Below are positions 9,591-18,654 of a stretch of DNA of 64,000 nucleotides, piece by piece (position 1 is the first letter of the stretch; every line of letters begins with the position of its first letter). This stretch comes from Emticicia sp. C21 (GTDB lineage Bacteria; Bacteroidota; Bacteroidia; Cytophagales; Spirosomataceae), in contig NZ_QVMT01000003.1 of assembly GCF_003418935.1 (NCBI RefSeq), positions 372,001-436,000 of the forward strand, written 5' to 3'. A program made the position numbers and the translations under genes. The notes beneath the pieces were generated by a model, which had not been told where the DNA came from, did no database searches, and saw only the letters and a program-made list of their open reading frames with translations.

Positions 9591-9640
9591 TCACTCAATC
9601 ACTAATTCACCGCAACGGCGGACCGTTCATTCACTAATTA
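9591..9640 (-). repeat. Octamer-period repeat split by a GC-rich palindromic block
   Basis: The rplC-rplD spacer holds TCACTCAA TCACTAAT TCACCG, then CGCAACGGCGGACCG, then TTCATTCACTAATTA. The octamers are the reverse complement of the GTGATTGA/GTGAATGA units found at 32899, 42957 and 45234. The GC-rich block matches 8238-8253 in reverse complement at 15 of 16 positions. Confidence 0.55.
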
Positions 9641-9684
9641 GGAAGGTCGAAACCGGACGACATCGAAAAAATACGGCAAGCAAA

Positions 9685-10311
9685 ATGGAATTATCAGTAT
9701 TAAGCAAAGACGGTAAAGATCTAGGTCGTAAGGCAAGTTTGTCTGACGCCATCTTCGGAATCGAGCCAAACGAACACGTGGTTTACCTGGATGTAAAACA
9801 CTACCTGGCTAATCAGCGTCAAGGTACGCACAAAGCAAAACAAAGAGCTGAAATTGCACGTTCAACCAAGAAAATTGTTCGTCAGAAAGGTTCAGGCGGT
9901 GCTCGTCACGGTTCAACCAAAGCTCCAACCTTCGTAGGTGGTGGTCGTGTATTCGGACCAGTTCCACGCGATTACGATTTCAAATTGAATAAGAAAGTAA
10001 AAGTTTTAGCTCGTAAATCGGTATTCTCTGCAAGAGCTAAAGAAAATAACATCTCAGTTATTGAAGACTTTACATTCGACTCTCCAAAGACAAAATCTTA
10101 CTTAGCATTTTTGGGTGCATTGTCATTAACAGGAAGCAAAACGCTTTTCATTTTGCCTGACTACGATAGCAATGTGTATTTATCAGCTCGTAACATTCCT
10201 AAAACTAAAGTTTTGAGTGCAGACGAAGTAAGTACTTATGACTTAATCAATGCTGATAAGTTGATCATTAGCGAAGGTGCTTTGTCGAAAATAGAATCAA
10301 TATTGAACTAA
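9685..10311 (+). CDS. rplD: 50S ribosomal protein L4 (uL4)
   Basis: A 208-residue L4. I chose the ATG at 9685 (MELSVLSKDGKDLG) because the family begins here; an in-frame ATT/ATG-like extension upstream falls in repeat sequence. The conserved loop KQRAEIARSTKKIVRQKGSG... and GGGRVFGPVPRDY are intact. L4 lines the exit tunnel and in many bacteria represses its own operon by binding the leader. The 121-base gap after rplC is unusually long. Confidence 0.97.
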   Translation: MELSVLSKDGKDLGRKASLSDAIFGIEPNEHVVYLDVKHYLANQRQGTHKAKQRAEIARSTKKIVRQKGSGGARHGSTKAPTFVGGGRVFGPVPRDYDFKLNKKVKVLARKSVFSARAKENNISVIEDFTFDSPKTKSYLAFLGALSLTGSKTLFILPDYDSNVYLSARNIPKTKVLSADEVSTYDLINADKLIISEGALSKIESILN

Positions 10312-10346
10312 GAAGCTGCAAGCAGCTTTGCTAATAAATTAAGAAA

Positions 10347-10634
10347 ATGAGTGTACTTAAAAGACCAATCATCACCGAGAAATCACAAAAAAATACCGCT
10401 AAAGGTAAGTTTGTGTTTGAGGTAGCTATCGATGCGAACAAAATCGAAATCGCAAAAGCTGTAGAGAAGATGTACGGTGTATCAGTTACTGATGTAAACA
10501 CTATCCGTCAGATCGGTAAAAAGAAATCAAGAATGACTCGTAGCAGAGCATCTTCTGGTGTTACTTCTACTTTCAAGAAAGCGATTGTTTCTTTGAAAGA
10601 AGGAGAAATGATTGATTTCTACGAAAATTTATAA
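10347..10634 (+). CDS. rplW: 50S ribosomal protein L23 (uL23)
   Basis: A 95-residue L23: MSVLKRPIITEKSQ at the start, the FEVAIDANKIEIAKAVEKMYGV core and a short C-terminus. It sits at the tunnel exit and forms the docking site for trigger factor and SRP. It follows rplD after 35 bases. Confidence 0.97.
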   Translation: MSVLKRPIITEKSQKNTAKGKFVFEVAIDANKIEIAKAVEKMYGVSVTDVNTIRQIGKKKSRMTRSRASSGVTSTFKKAIVSLKEGEMIDFYENL

Positions 10635-10709
10635 GAATCGGTTCCCTAAGAATCATTCCATCATTAAATTTCAAGTATAGCCTCTTAAGGCTGCAAAAGA
10701 ATAAGTAAA

Positions 10710-11534
10710 ATGGGTATCAAGAAATTAAAACCAATCACCCCGGGTCAACGTCATCGTGTAGCTCCAGATTTCTCTGAGATTACTGCAAGTAAACCTGAGA
10801 AAAGCTTAACTACTACGATTAAAAAATCTGGTGGTCGTAATAACGAAGGACACCGCACTGCACGTTACATCGGTGGTGGCCACAAACGTAAATATCGTAT
10901 CATCGATTTCAAAAGAAGCAAAGTAGATGTTTCTGCTGAAGTAAAAACGATCGAGTACGATCCAAACCGTTCAGCACGTATCGCTCTGGTACAATATACT
11001 GACGGCGAAAAAGCTTATATCATTGCCCCACAAGGCTTGAAAGTAGGCCAGACTATCATCGCAGGTAAATCAGTTGCACCAGAAATCGGAAACTCGCTTC
11101 CATTAGGTAGCATGCCGCTTGGTACAATTGTCCACAACATCGAGTTACACCCTGGTAAAGGTGCGCAAATGGCACGTAGCGCAGGAACTTACGCTCAGGT
11201 GTTGGCGAAAGATGGTAAATATGTAACCTTGAAAATGCCATCGGGCGAAATGAGAATGGTACTGGCTACTTGTATTGCTACAGTAGGTACTGTATCTAAC
11301 GCCGACCATATGAACGTAACTTATGGTAAAGCTGGTCGTAAACGTTGGTTAGGTGTTCGTCCACGTGTAAGAGGTGTTGCTATGAACCCGGTTGATCACC
11401 CGATGGGTGGTGGTGAAGGTCGTGCTTCAGGAGGTCACCCACGTTCTCGCAATGGCTTATTAGCTAAAGGTAAGAAAACGCGTGACAAAACTAAGCCGTC
11501 AACTAAGCTAATCGTTTCAAGAAGAAGTAAATAA
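10710..11534 (+). CDS. rplB: 50S ribosomal protein L2 (uL2)
   Basis: A 274-residue L2 of normal length with the OB-fold and SH3-like domains. The conserved C-terminal segment [17 protein letters not shown] contains the histidine near the peptidyl-transferase centre. L2 is needed for subunit association and peptide-bond formation. Gap to rplW is 75 bases. Confidence 0.98.
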   Translation: MGIKKLKPITPGQRHRVAPDFSEITASKPEKSLTTTIKKSGGRNNEGHRTARYIGGGHKRKYRIIDFKRSKVDVSAEVKTIEYDPNRSARIALVQYTDGEKAYIIAPQGLKVGQTIIAGKSVAPEIGNSLPLGSMPLGTIVHNIELHPGKGAQMARSAGTYAQVLAKDGKYVTLKMPSGEMRMVLATCIATVGTVSNADHMNVTYGKAGRKRWLGVRPRVRGVAMNPVDHPMGGGEGRASGGHPRSRNGLLAKGKKTRDKTKPSTKLIVSRRSK

Positions 11535-11560
11535 TCATAATAAAGGATATATAAGTATTT

Positions 11561-11839
11561 ATGGCACGCTCACTAAAAAAAGGACCATATATTGATTACC
11601 GCCTTGACAAAAAAGTTGTTGACATGAACAACTCTGGCAAAAAATCAGTCATCAAAACATGGTCGCGTCGCTCAATGATTTCTCCGGATTTCATTGGACA
11701 TACTTTCGCAGTACATAACGGTAATAAATTTATTCCGGTATATGTAACTGATAACATGGTAGGTCACAAATTGGGTGAATTCTCTCCGACTCGTAACTTC
11801 CGTGGTCACATAGCAAAGAAAGATAAAGGAAAAAGATAA
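11561..11839 (+). CDS. rpsS: 30S ribosomal protein S19 (uS19)
   Basis: A 92-residue S19: [34 protein letters not shown] and the basic tail KDKGKR. It binds the 3' domain of 16S rRNA in the head next to S13. It is 26 bases after rplB and 20 before rplV. Confidence 0.98.
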   Translation: MARSLKKGPYIDYRLDKKVVDMNNSGKKSVIKTWSRRSMISPDFIGHTFAVHNGNKFIPVYVTDNMVGHKLGEFSPTRNFRGHIAKKDKGKR

Positions 11840-11859
11840 TAATTGTACATTTGTAAAAA

Positions 11860-12219
11860 ATGGAAGCAGTAGCAAAATTAAGTGATTATCCTACCTCGCC
11901 ACGTAAGGCAAGACTGGTTGCAGACCTGATCAGAGGTAAAAAGGTAAGTTATGCTTTGGGAATTTTAAGTTTCCAACCGCAACACGCATCGCCTGTTATC
12001 AAGAAGGTCTTGTTATCAGCAGTAGCCAACTGGCAACAAAAAAACGAAGACCAGAAAATTGAAGACGCCGAATTAGTGGTGAAATCAATCTTCGTTGATG
12101 GTGGTCGTATGATCAAACGTTTAAGACCAGCACCTCAAGGGCGTGCTTACAGAGTTCGTAAACGTTCTCATCACCTGACTATCGTAGTTGATAGTGCCAA
12201 TACAGCAAGTGCAGTTTAA
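11860..12219 (+). CDS. rplV: 50S ribosomal protein L22 (uL22)
   Basis: A 119-residue L22. The tunnel-lining beta hairpin is seen in [21 protein letters not shown], and the end has the usual [11 protein letters not shown]. It contacts macrolide-binding parts of the exit tunnel. Start [21 protein letters not shown] agrees with the family. Confidence 0.97.
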   Translation: MEAVAKLSDYPTSPRKARLVADLIRGKKVSYALGILSFQPQHASPVIKKVLLSAVANWQQKNEDQKIEDAELVVKSIFVDGGRMIKRLRPAPQGRAYRVRKRSHHLTIVVDSANTASAV

Positions 12220-12253
12220 TCAATCATAGCGAACGATATACTACTCGTACCGC

Positions 12254-12283
12254 ATTTTACCTACGGCGTTGATGCCGTAAAAT
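12254..12283 (+). promoter_or_regulatory. Hairpin in the rplV-rpsC spacer
   Basis: ATTTTAC (12254-12260) pairs with GTAAAAT (12277-12283), with an inner GGC/GCC. A similar ATTTTAC...GTAAAAT stem lies before rpsK at 22670-22696. It could be an RNA-processing or mRNA-stability element; no T-run follows. Confidence 0.4.
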
Positions 12284-12299
12284 CAAGAATTAAAAACTA

Positions 12300-13184
12300 A
12301 TGGGACAAAAAGTAAATCCTGTCGGTCTTAGACTTGGATATATCAGAGGATGGGAATCTAACTGGTATGGTGGCAAAACTTTTGCCGAAAAACTTGTCGA
12401 AGATCAAGAAATCCGTAAATACGTTGCAGCACGTATTCCGAAAGGAGCGATCTCGAAAGTAGTTATCGAGCGTACCTTAAAACGTATCACGCTTACTATT
12501 CATACAGCCCGCCCGGGTGTGGTTATTGGAAAAGGTGGTAACGAAGTGGACAAGATTAAAGAAGAGTTGAAAAAACTGACCGGCAAAGACGTTCAGATCA
12601 ACATCTACGAAATCAAACGTCCTGAGTTAGATGCTAAACTAATCGGTGAGTCTATTGCTCAACAATTAGAAGCTCGTATTTCTTACCGTCGTGCCATGAA
12701 ACAAGCTATTCAAGCAGCTGTTCGTGTTGGTGCACAAGGTATTAAAGTGAAATTAGGTGGTCGTTTGGCTGGAGCCGAGATGGCCCGTAATGAAATGTAT
12801 AAAGAAGGACGTATCCCGCTTCATACACTTCGTGCTGATATTGATTATGCAATCTCAGAAGCCCTTACGGTATACGGTAAAATCGGTATCAAAGTATGGG
12901 TATTCAAAGGCGAAGTTTATGGCAAACGCGATTTAACTCCTGCGGGTGGTGCACAATCTCAAGGCAACGAAAGAGGCAATGAAGGTGGTGGACGTGACGA
13001 CAGAAGAGGTGGCGGACGTGATGATCGCAGAGGCGGCGGACGTGACGACAACAGAGGCGGTGGACGTGGTGATAACAGAGGAGGAGATAACCGTAACAAT
13101 CGTGGTCCGAATAATCGTGGTGGAAATAACAACAACCGCGGTGGTGGAAACAACAATAATAGAGGTAATAATAATAGAAGATAA
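12300..13184 (+). CDS. rpsC: 30S ribosomal protein S3 with Gly/Arg/Asp/Asn-rich tail (uS3)
   Basis: A 294-residue S3. Residues 1-215 are the ordinary protein, with the KH domain motif [17 protein letters not shown] and the C-terminal domain ending near [12 protein letters not shown]. Residues 216-294 are a low-complexity tail: repeats of GGGRDDRRG, then NNRGG units. RGG-like tails bind RNA non-specifically, which fits S3's place at the mRNA entry, but function here is an inference. The tail's repetitive codons create long spurious frames on the other strand. Confidence 0.97.
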   Translation: MGQKVNPVGLRLGYIRGWESNWYGGKTFAEKLVEDQEIRKYVAARIPKGAISKVVIERTLKRITLTIHTARPGVVIGKGGNEVDKIKEELKKLTGKDVQINIYEIKRPELDAKLIGESIAQQLEARISYRRAMKQAIQAAVRVGAQGIKVKLGGRLAGAEMARNEMYKEGRIPLHTLRADIDYAISEALTVYGKIGIKVWVFKGEVYGKRDLTPAGGAQSQGNERGNEGGGRDDRRGGGRDDRRGGGRDDNRGGGRGDNRGGDNRNNRGPNNRGGNNNNRGGGNNNNRGNNNRR

Positions 13185-13192
13185 TTTTCCGG

Positions 13193-13246
13193 GTTTCAGG
13201 TTCAAGAGTTCATACCTGAAACTAAGAATTTTTGAAACCTGAAACA
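13193..13246 (+). promoter_or_regulatory. Alternative hairpins in the rpsC-rplP spacer
   Basis: GTTTCAGGT at 13193-13201 can pair with ACCTGAAAC at 13214-13222 or with a second copy of ACCTGAAAC at 13238-13246. The two structures exclude each other. Whether they regulate rplP or mark RNA processing is unknown. Confidence 0.45.
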
Positions 13247-13278
13247 AAGCACAACAGTGCTGAAAATATAATAGCGTC

Positions 13279-13707
13279 ATGTTACAACCAAGAAGAACCA
13301 AATTCCGTAAGCAGCAAAAAGGCAGGATCAAAGGTCTCGCAACACGTGGGCACGAGATCGCTTTCGGAACATTCGCTATCAAAGCTTTAGAGCCGGGTCG
13401 CATCACTGCCCGTCAGATTGAAGCCGCTCGTATCGGGGTTACCCGTGCAATGAAACGTGAAGGCCAGGTATGGATTCGTATCTTCCCTGATAAGCCAATC
13501 ACTAAAAAGCCACTCGAAGTACGTATGGGTAAAGGTAAAGGTGCCCCAGAGTATTGGGTAGCTAGTGTAAAACCAGGTACTATTCTTTTCGAAGCAACAG
13601 GTGTGCCATTGGCAGTTGCTACTGAAGCTCTTCGTTTGGCAGCTCAAAAATTGCCAGTGCAAACAAAATTTGTTGTACGTAGAGATTATCAGGAAGAAGC
13701 AGAATAA
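13279..13707 (+). CDS. rplP: 50S ribosomal protein L16 (uL16)
   Basis: A 142-residue L16: [52 protein letters not shown]. It helps place the A-site tRNA elbow. The order rpsC-rplP-rpmC-rpsQ is the standard S10 to spc transition. Confidence 0.98.
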   Translation: MLQPRRTKFRKQQKGRIKGLATRGHEIAFGTFAIKALEPGRITARQIEAARIGVTRAMKREGQVWIRIFPDKPITKKPLEVRMGKGKGAPEYWVASVKPGTILFEATGVPLAVATEALRLAAQKLPVQTKFVVRRDYQEEAE

Positions 13708-13784
13708 ATCAGAAGGCTTAGCCTTTTGAATTAACCTGAATGAGAACCTTTATTTTTTTACTCATTCATTCATTCAAGATCAAA

Positions 13785-13967
13785 ATGAAAAAGTCAGAAA
13801 TCCAAGCATTGTCAGTTGAGCAGTTACAGCAAAACATCGCTGTTGAGAAAGACAGAATCAACAAATTGAAGTTTGCTCATGCTATCACGCCTATCGAGAA
13901 TCCGATGCGTATTCGTCAATCTCGTAGATTGATTGCTCAAATGTTGACAGAATTGAATGCCCGTTAA
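13785..13967 (+). CDS. rpmC: 50S ribosomal protein L29 (uL29)
   Basis: A 60-residue, two-helix L29 (MKKSEIQALSVEQLQQNI ... NPMRIRQSRRLIAQMLTELN). A longer in-frame start at 13740 adds a hydrophobic stretch unlike L29, so the ATG at 13785 is preferred. L29 sits beside L23 at the tunnel exit. Confidence 0.95.
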   Translation: MKKSEIQALSVEQLQQNIAVEKDRINKLKFAHAITPIENPMRIRQSRRLIAQMLTELNAR

Positions 13968-14009
13968 TATTTAAATACCCTGAGCAATCAGGACATTAAG
14001 AAAAAGACA

Positions 14010-14267
14010 ATGGAAGAAAGAAATCTTAGAAAAGAGCGTATCGGAACAGTAGTTAGCAACAAGATGGATAAATCTGGTGTGGTAGCTGTAGTTCGTAAAC
14101 TGAAACATCCGAAATACGGAAAGTTCATGCTCAAAACCAAGAAATTCATGTTCCACGACGAGAAAAATGAAGCTGGTATCGGTGATACTGTGAAGATTCA
14201 GGAAACTCGCCCATTGAGCAAGAATAAGAATTGGAGATTAGTAGAAATCGTAGAAAAAGCGAAGTAA
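14010..14267 (+). CDS. rpsQ: 30S ribosomal protein S17 (uS17)
   Basis: An 85-residue S17, OB-fold: [22 protein letters not shown] and [20 protein letters not shown]. It binds 16S rRNA early in 30S assembly. Gap to rpmC is 42 bases. Confidence 0.97.
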   Translation: MEERNLRKERIGTVVSNKMDKSGVVAVVRKLKHPKYGKFMLKTKKFMFHDEKNEAGIGDTVKIQETRPLSKNKNWRLVEIVEKAK

Positions 14268-14319
14268 TTTAAAGCTAATAGCTGTTAGCTTTATAGCTGA
14301 TAGCCAACAAATCAAGACA

Positions 14320-14688
14320 ATGTTACAGCAAGAATCAAGAGCAGGTGTTGCCGATAATAGTGGAGCAAAAGAAGTGCTTGTTATCCGTGTATTGGGCGGA
14401 ACAGGCAAACGTTATGCTTCTATTGGCGACAAAGTTGTCGTATCCGTAAAATCGGCCCTATCTTCTTCTAATATGAAGAAAGGAACAGTATCTAAGGCTG
14501 TTGTTGTGAGAACCACCAAAGAGGTTCGTCGCAAAGATGGTTCTTACATACGTTTTGAAGACAACGCAGTAGTATTATTAAACAACCAAGACGAGCCACG
14601 TGGTACTCGTATTTTCGGACCTGTTGCACGTGAACTACGTGAGAAACAATTCATGAAAATCGTTTCTTTGGCTCCTGAAGTTCTTTAA
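14320..14688 (+). CDS. rplN: 50S ribosomal protein L14 (uL14)
   Basis: A 122-residue L14 with the conserved start [19 protein letters not shown] and end [10 protein letters not shown]. It forms the intersubunit bridge with 16S rRNA and the binding site of the silencing factor RsfS. The 103-base gap that follows contains CATCAG/CTGATG complementary arms. Confidence 0.98.
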   Translation: MLQQESRAGVADNSGAKEVLVIRVLGGTGKRYASIGDKVVVSVKSALSSSNMKKGTVSKAVVVRTTKEVRRKDGSYIRFEDNAVVLLNNQDEPRGTRIFGPVARELREKQFMKIVSLAPEVL

Positions 14689-14791
14689 TTTGAAAGCGGT
14701 TCGTAGTTAATTCTACACCCGCCATCAGGACGAGTTGCCCGGTGCAGCTTTGTCTGATGCTTAACTATTCAAATTTTCAAATTTAAAAGTA

Positions 14792-15130
14792 ATGGAAAGA
14801 AAATTCAATAAGCAAAAGAAACAACACGTACGCACAGGCGATACAGTTGAGGTTATTGCAGGTAACTCTAAAGGCAAACGTGGTAAAATCACTGAAATTC
14901 TTGCTGAAAAACAACGTGTAGTTGTAGAAGGTGTGAACATTCAGAAAAAACACGTGAAACCTTCGGCACAAAACCCGCAAGGCGAAATCCGTGAGTTTGC
15001 TGGTCCGATTCACATCAGTAACGTACAGTTAGTAGACCCTGCAACAGGTAATACTACACGCACTGGCCGTAAAGAAAACGACAAAGGCAAATTACAACGT
15101 TTCTCTAAAGAAACCGGTAAATTTATCTAA
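14792..15130 (+). CDS. rplX: 50S ribosomal protein L24 (uL24)
   Basis: A 112-residue L24 with the KOW motif VRTGDTVEVIAGNSKGKRG near the N-terminus and VNIQKKHVKPSAQNPQG. It is an assembly initiator of 50S. The C-terminus NTTRTGRKENDKGKLQRFSK is a common extension. Confidence 0.97.
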   Translation: MERKFNKQKKQHVRTGDTVEVIAGNSKGKRGKITEILAEKQRVVVEGVNIQKKHVKPSAQNPQGEIREFAGPIHISNVQLVDPATGNTTRTGRKENDKGKLQRFSKETGKFI

Positions 15131-15204
15131 TTTACAATATCTGGTTGTGAAACCGGAACAACTAAAGAGGGTCGGAAATCCTCCTAAAAAAGCGATTCAA
15201 TAAA

Positions 15205-15759
15205 ATGGCACGTTTAAGAGAAAAATATACACAAGAAGTAGTACCGGCTTTGAAAGAGAAGTTCGGATACAAATCGGTAATGCAGGTTCCTGTATTACAA
15301 AAAATCGTAGTGAACCGTGGGGTAGGTGCTGCAACAGGCGACAAGAAATTGATCGACAGCAGCTTAGAAGAGATTACGAACATCACAGGTCAGAAAGCAG
15401 TAGCAACACTTTCTAAGAAAGCGGTATCAAACTTTAAACTTCGTGAAAATATGCCGATTGGTGTAAAAGTAACGTTACGTGGAGAGAAAATGTACGAGTT
15501 TCTGGATCGTTTGACTACAATCGCGCTTCCACGTGTGAGAGACTTCCAGGGTATCAGCGATAAAGGTTTTGACGGACGCGGAAACTATACCTTTGGTGTG
15601 AAAGAGCAAATTATTTTCCCTGAGATTTCAATCGATAAAATCGCTAAGATTCAGGGTATGGATATAACTTTCGTAACATCGGCACCAACTGATGCTGAGG
15701 CTTACGAATTATTAAAGGCAATGGGTCTACCATTCGCTAGCAGCAAAAAGAAACAATAA
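15205..15759 (+). CDS. rplE: 50S ribosomal protein L5 (uL5)
   Basis: A 184-residue L5: [48 protein letters not shown]. It binds 5S rRNA and contacts the P-site tRNA and S13. Confidence 0.98.
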   Translation: MARLREKYTQEVVPALKEKFGYKSVMQVPVLQKIVVNRGVGAATGDKKLIDSSLEEITNITGQKAVATLSKKAVSNFKLRENMPIGVKVTLRGEKMYEFLDRLTTIALPRVRDFQGISDKGFDGRGNYTFGVKEQIIFPEISIDKIAKIQGMDITFVTSAPTDAEAYELLKAMGLPFASSKKKQ

Positions 15760-15797
15760 TCAGCATTAAGTAAAAACAGCTTAATCAAAGTCATACA

Positions 15798-16067
15798 ATG
15801 GCAAAAGAATCAATAAAAGCAAGAGATAGAAAAAAAGAGGCAACTGTAGCAAGATATGCAGCTAAACGTGCCGCTTTGAAAGAAGCTAACGACTATGCCG
15901 GATTGGACAAATTACCTCGCAATGCATCACCGATCAGATTACATAATCGTTGCAAATTGACAGGTCGTCCGAGAGGTTATATGCGTAAGTTCGGTATCAA
16001 CCGTGTTACTTTCCGCGAAATGGCAGGTAAAGGTTTGATTCCGGGTGTTACTAAAGCATCTTGGTAA
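15798..16067 (+). CDS. rpsN: 30S ribosomal protein S14, long zinc-free form (uS14)
   Basis: An 89-residue S14. Residues 50-80 hold [20 protein letters not shown], with one Cys only and no CxxC pairs, so it is the zinc-independent type of ordinary length. It sits in the 30S head. The next gap (193 bases) holds a promoter-like box. Confidence 0.97.
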   Translation: MAKESIKARDRKKEATVARYAAKRAALKEANDYAGLDKLPRNASPIRLHNRCKLTGRPRGYMRKFGINRVTFREMAGKGLIPGVTKASW

Positions 16068-16180
16068 GATAAGTGATATTTTTTAGGAGAATTCCTTGAA
16101 TAAATAGCCTTTATTTAAGAATCGTGGATTCTGCTAAATAATATTTGCTTATACATACACTATTTATTAAAAATATTTTC

Positions 16181-16228
16181 TAATTTTGCAGCCCAATTGA
16201 GAAAGTCGCGCTCGCGATACTGCTCAAT
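16181..16228 (+). promoter_or_regulatory. Internal promoter candidate and start hairpin before rpsH
   Basis: TAATTTTG at 16181-16188 fits the -7 consensus and is followed by CA; the -33 position is not convincing. A transcript starting near 16196 would begin with a hairpin: ATTGAG (16196-16201) and CTCAAT (16223-16228) enclose the palindrome TCGCGCTCGCGA (16206-16217). The same 12-mer recurs at 16749-16760 before rplF. Confidence 0.45.
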
Positions 16229-16260
16229 GTTGGCTTAGGTATCCAAAATTAAACAGCAAA

Positions 16261-16662
16261 ATGATTACAACGGATCCAATAGCAGACTTCCTTACCAGAA
16301 TCAGAAATGCGATCAAAGCGCGTCATAGAGTGGTAGAAATTCCTGCTTCGAACATCAAAAAAGCGATTACACAAGTTCTGTACGATAAAGGTTTTATTCA
16401 AAGCTATAAGTTTGAGGAAACAGCTCCACAGGGTGTTATCAAAATTGCGTTAAAGTACAATCCAACTACGAAACAATCGGCAATTGTAGAATTGAAACGT
16501 GTTTCTAAACCAGGTTTACGTAAATACGCAGGTACAACTGATATTCCACGTGTATTAAACGGATTAGGTATTGCTATCGTGTCTACTTCTAAAGGAGTAA
16601 TGACAGATAAAGAAGCCCGTGCGTTGAAAGTAGGTGGTGAAGTATTGTGCTATATCTATTAA
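16261..16662 (+). CDS. rpsH: 30S ribosomal protein S8 (uS8)
   Basis: A 133-residue S8: [20 protein letters not shown], and the C-terminal [26 protein letters not shown]. It binds 16S helix 21 and, in many bacteria, represses the spc operon by mimicry of that site. Confidence 0.98.
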   Translation: MITTDPIADFLTRIRNAIKARHRVVEIPASNIKKAITQVLYDKGFIQSYKFEETAPQGVIKIALKYNPTTKQSAIVELKRVSKPGLRKYAGTTDIPRVLNGLGIAIVSTSKGVMTDKEARALKVGGEVLCYIY

Positions 16663-16748
16663 TAGGAAATAAGCCTGTTAATATCTTAAATCTCCCGTTG
16701 CAGTATCTGCAACACAAATTAAATAAGTTGTTGACCGCTCTTGATAAC

Positions 16749-16760
16749 TCGCGCTCGCGA
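16749..16760 (+). repeat. Second copy of palindrome TCGCGCTCGCGA
   Basis: An exact copy of the 12-base palindrome at 16206-16217, here in the rpsH-rplF spacer. Two exact GC-rich copies 543 bases apart in an AT-rich background suggest a shared RNA structure or a repeat remnant. Confidence 0.4.
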
Positions 16761-16790
16761 AAGTGTCTTGAAGCCTTAAACTAAAAAAAA

Positions 16791-17351
16791 ATGTCAAGAA
16801 TTGGTAAAAAACCAGTTGCTCTTCCGGCAGGAGTAAGTATCACAGTAGATGATGCGAATGTAGTAACTGTAAAAGGCCCGAAAGGAACGCTCACTCAAAA
16901 AGTTGATTCTGATATCAAAGTAGGTGTTGAAGACAACGAACTGAAAGTTGAAAGACCAACTGAACAAAAACGTCACAAAGCATTACATGGTTTGTATCGT
17001 TCTTTAATCAATAACATGGTTATTGGTGTAAGCACAGGTTACAAAACTACGATGGAAATCGTTGGGGTAGGTTACAAAGCGGCTAATAACGGAAACGTAT
17101 TAGACTTAAGCTTGGGTTTCTCTCACAACGTATATTTCGTGGTACCAGAAGAGTTGAAAGTAACAACTTTGATGGAAAAGGGTAAAAACCCGATAGTAAC
17201 GCTTGAAGGAACAGACAAACAATTGATTGGTTTGGTTGCTTCAAAAATCAGGGGCCTACGTAAAGTTGAACCTTACAAAGGTAAAGGTATCCGTTTTGCT
17301 GGTGAAGTTGTTCGTCGTAAAGCAGGTAAAACCTCAGGTAAGAAGAAATAA
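16791..17351 (+). CDS. rplF: 50S ribosomal protein L6 (uL6)
   Basis: A 186-residue L6 with two repeated alpha/beta domains: MSRIGKKPVALPAGVSI and the C-terminal IRGLRKVEPYKGKGIRFAGE. It lies at the base of the L7/L12 stalk near the sarcin-ricin loop. Confidence 0.98.
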   Translation: MSRIGKKPVALPAGVSITVDDANVVTVKGPKGTLTQKVDSDIKVGVEDNELKVERPTEQKRHKALHGLYRSLINNMVIGVSTGYKTTMEIVGVGYKAANNGNVLDLSLGFSHNVYFVVPEELKVTTLMEKGKNPIVTLEGTDKQLIGLVASKIRGLRKVEPYKGKGIRFAGEVVRRKAGKTSGKKK

Positions 17352-17406
17352 TCATTAGACATACTGACTGCGAAATCTGTTTCAAAGTCTCAAAATATTT
17401 ACAGCA

Positions 17407-17754
17407 ATGTCAAGTGTAAAAACTGATAGAAGACAAAAAATAAAGTGGAGCATCCGTAGCAAGGTTTCAGGAACCCCTGAAAGACCACGCTTATCGGTAT
17501 ACCGCTCAAATACCGCCATATACGCTCAGTTAATCGACGACACTCAAGGAGTTACTTTAGCGGCAGCTTCAACAACCACTTTAGGGTTGAAAGGTGTGAA
17601 AGTAGATAACTCTAAAGAAGTGGGCAAGAAAATTGCCGAAATCGCTTCTGAAAAAGGTATCGAAGCTTGTGTGTTTGACCGTAACGGTTATTTGTATCAT
17701 GGTAACATTAAAGCCTTGGCAGACGGTGCCAGAGAAGGCGGTTTGAAATTCTAA
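17407..17754 (+). CDS. rplR: 50S ribosomal protein L18 (uL18)
   Basis: A 115-residue L18: basic N-terminus [39 protein letters not shown], end [19 protein letters not shown]. It binds 5S rRNA together with L5. Confidence 0.98.
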   Translation: MSSVKTDRRQKIKWSIRSKVSGTPERPRLSVYRSNTAIYAQLIDDTQGVTLAAASTTTLGLKGVKVDNSKEVGKKIAEIASEKGIEACVFDRNGYLYHGNIKALADGAREGGLKF

Positions 17755-17772
17755 TCTTGCAATTCTCAATCA

Positions 17773-18276
17773 ATGAATAAAGCAAAAGTAAACGAGGCAG
17801 AACTTAAAGAAAGAGTTGTAGCCATTAACCGTGTAGCCAAAGTGGTGAAAGGTGGTCGTCGTTTTAGTTTCTCGGCAATCGTTGTGTTAGGCGACGGTAA
17901 AGGTGTAGTAGGCCAGGGTTTAGGTAAAGCAAATGAGGTGACTGATGCCATTGCAAAGGCTATCGAAGATGCAAAGAAAAACTTAGTGTCTGTGCCGGTT
18001 ATCAACGATACTGTACCTCACGAAATTCACGGTAAATTCTCAGGTGGTTTTGTGTTTGTAAAACCTGCAGCCCCTGGTACTGGTATTATCGCCGGTGGTG
18101 CGATGCGTGCTGTGTTAGAAGCAGCTGGTATCCACAATGTATTGGCGAAATCGAAAGGTTCATCAAACCCTCACAACGTGGTAAAAGCAACAATCGATGC
18201 TTTGGCTCAAATGCGTGCACCACATGCAGTAGCGTTCCAACGTAGTGTGAAAATGACAAAAGTATTTAACGGATAA
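17773..18276 (+). CDS. rpsE: 30S ribosomal protein S5 (uS5)
   Basis: A 167-residue S5 with the N-terminal double-stranded RNA-binding fold ([21 protein letters not shown]) and the second domain ending in [16 protein letters not shown]. It acts in mRNA unwinding and decoding fidelity. Only 18 bases separate it from rplR. Confidence 0.98.
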   Translation: MNKAKVNEAELKERVVAINRVAKVVKGGRRFSFSAIVVLGDGKGVVGQGLGKANEVTDAIAKAIEDAKKNLVSVPVINDTVPHEIHGKFSGGFVFVKPAAPGTGIIAGGAMRAVLEAAGIHNVLAKSKGSSNPHNVVKATIDALAQMRAPHAVAFQRSVKMTKVFNG

Positions 18277-18305
18277 TAGTTTCTAGGCTTTCAGAGTTGC
18301 ACCAC

Positions 18306-18335
18306 AAAAGGTTACCTTCATGGTGGGAACCTTTA
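18306..18335 (+). repeat. Palindromic dispersed element in the rpsE-rpmD spacer
   Basis: AAAAGGTTACC, five bases, then GGTGGGAACCTTT form a strong hairpin. Close relatives lie at about 49184-49216 and 49256-49288, inside a doubtful small coding region. In the ribosomal cluster it cannot act as a strong terminator because no T-run follows. Confidence 0.55.
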
Positions 18336-18363
18336 AGCCAACGAAACATACCTACATAAAACA

Positions 18364-18543
18364 ATGGCAAAGGTAAAGATTACTCAGGTAAGAAGTACGA
18401 TTGGCAGACCAGAAGTACAAAAGCGTACCATCGCTGCTTTAGGTCTTGGCAAATTAAACCGTACGGTAGAAAAAGAATTAAACCCTGCTATGCAAGGTAT
18501 GATCACCAAGGTTCAACACTTGTTGGTTATCGAAGAAGCATAA
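18364..18543 (+). CDS. rpmD: 50S ribosomal protein L30 (uL30)
   Basis: A 59-residue L30 ([20 protein letters not shown], then [20 protein letters not shown]). It is a small ferredoxin-fold protein of the large subunit, and its place between rpsE and rplO is standard. The spacer after it has complementary arms CACTCG/CGAGTG and ATTCCGA/TCGGAAT. Confidence 0.97.
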   Translation: MAKVKITQVRSTIGRPEVQKRTIAALGLGKLNRTVEKELNPAMQGMITKVQHLLVIEEA

Positions 18544-18654
18544 GACAATTCTCCCACTCGTTGGGTTAATGGGTAGGCGCAAGCCAGGCACAAGCCGAGT
18601 GATTCCGAAAATCGGAATTGCGTATGTTTAACCGATTAAAATAATCGAATTACA

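Noticed and set aside
12933-13406. Long antisense and alternative frames over the end of rpsC
   Set aside because: They mirror the low-complexity S3 tail and run into rplP; the S3 frame is conserved.
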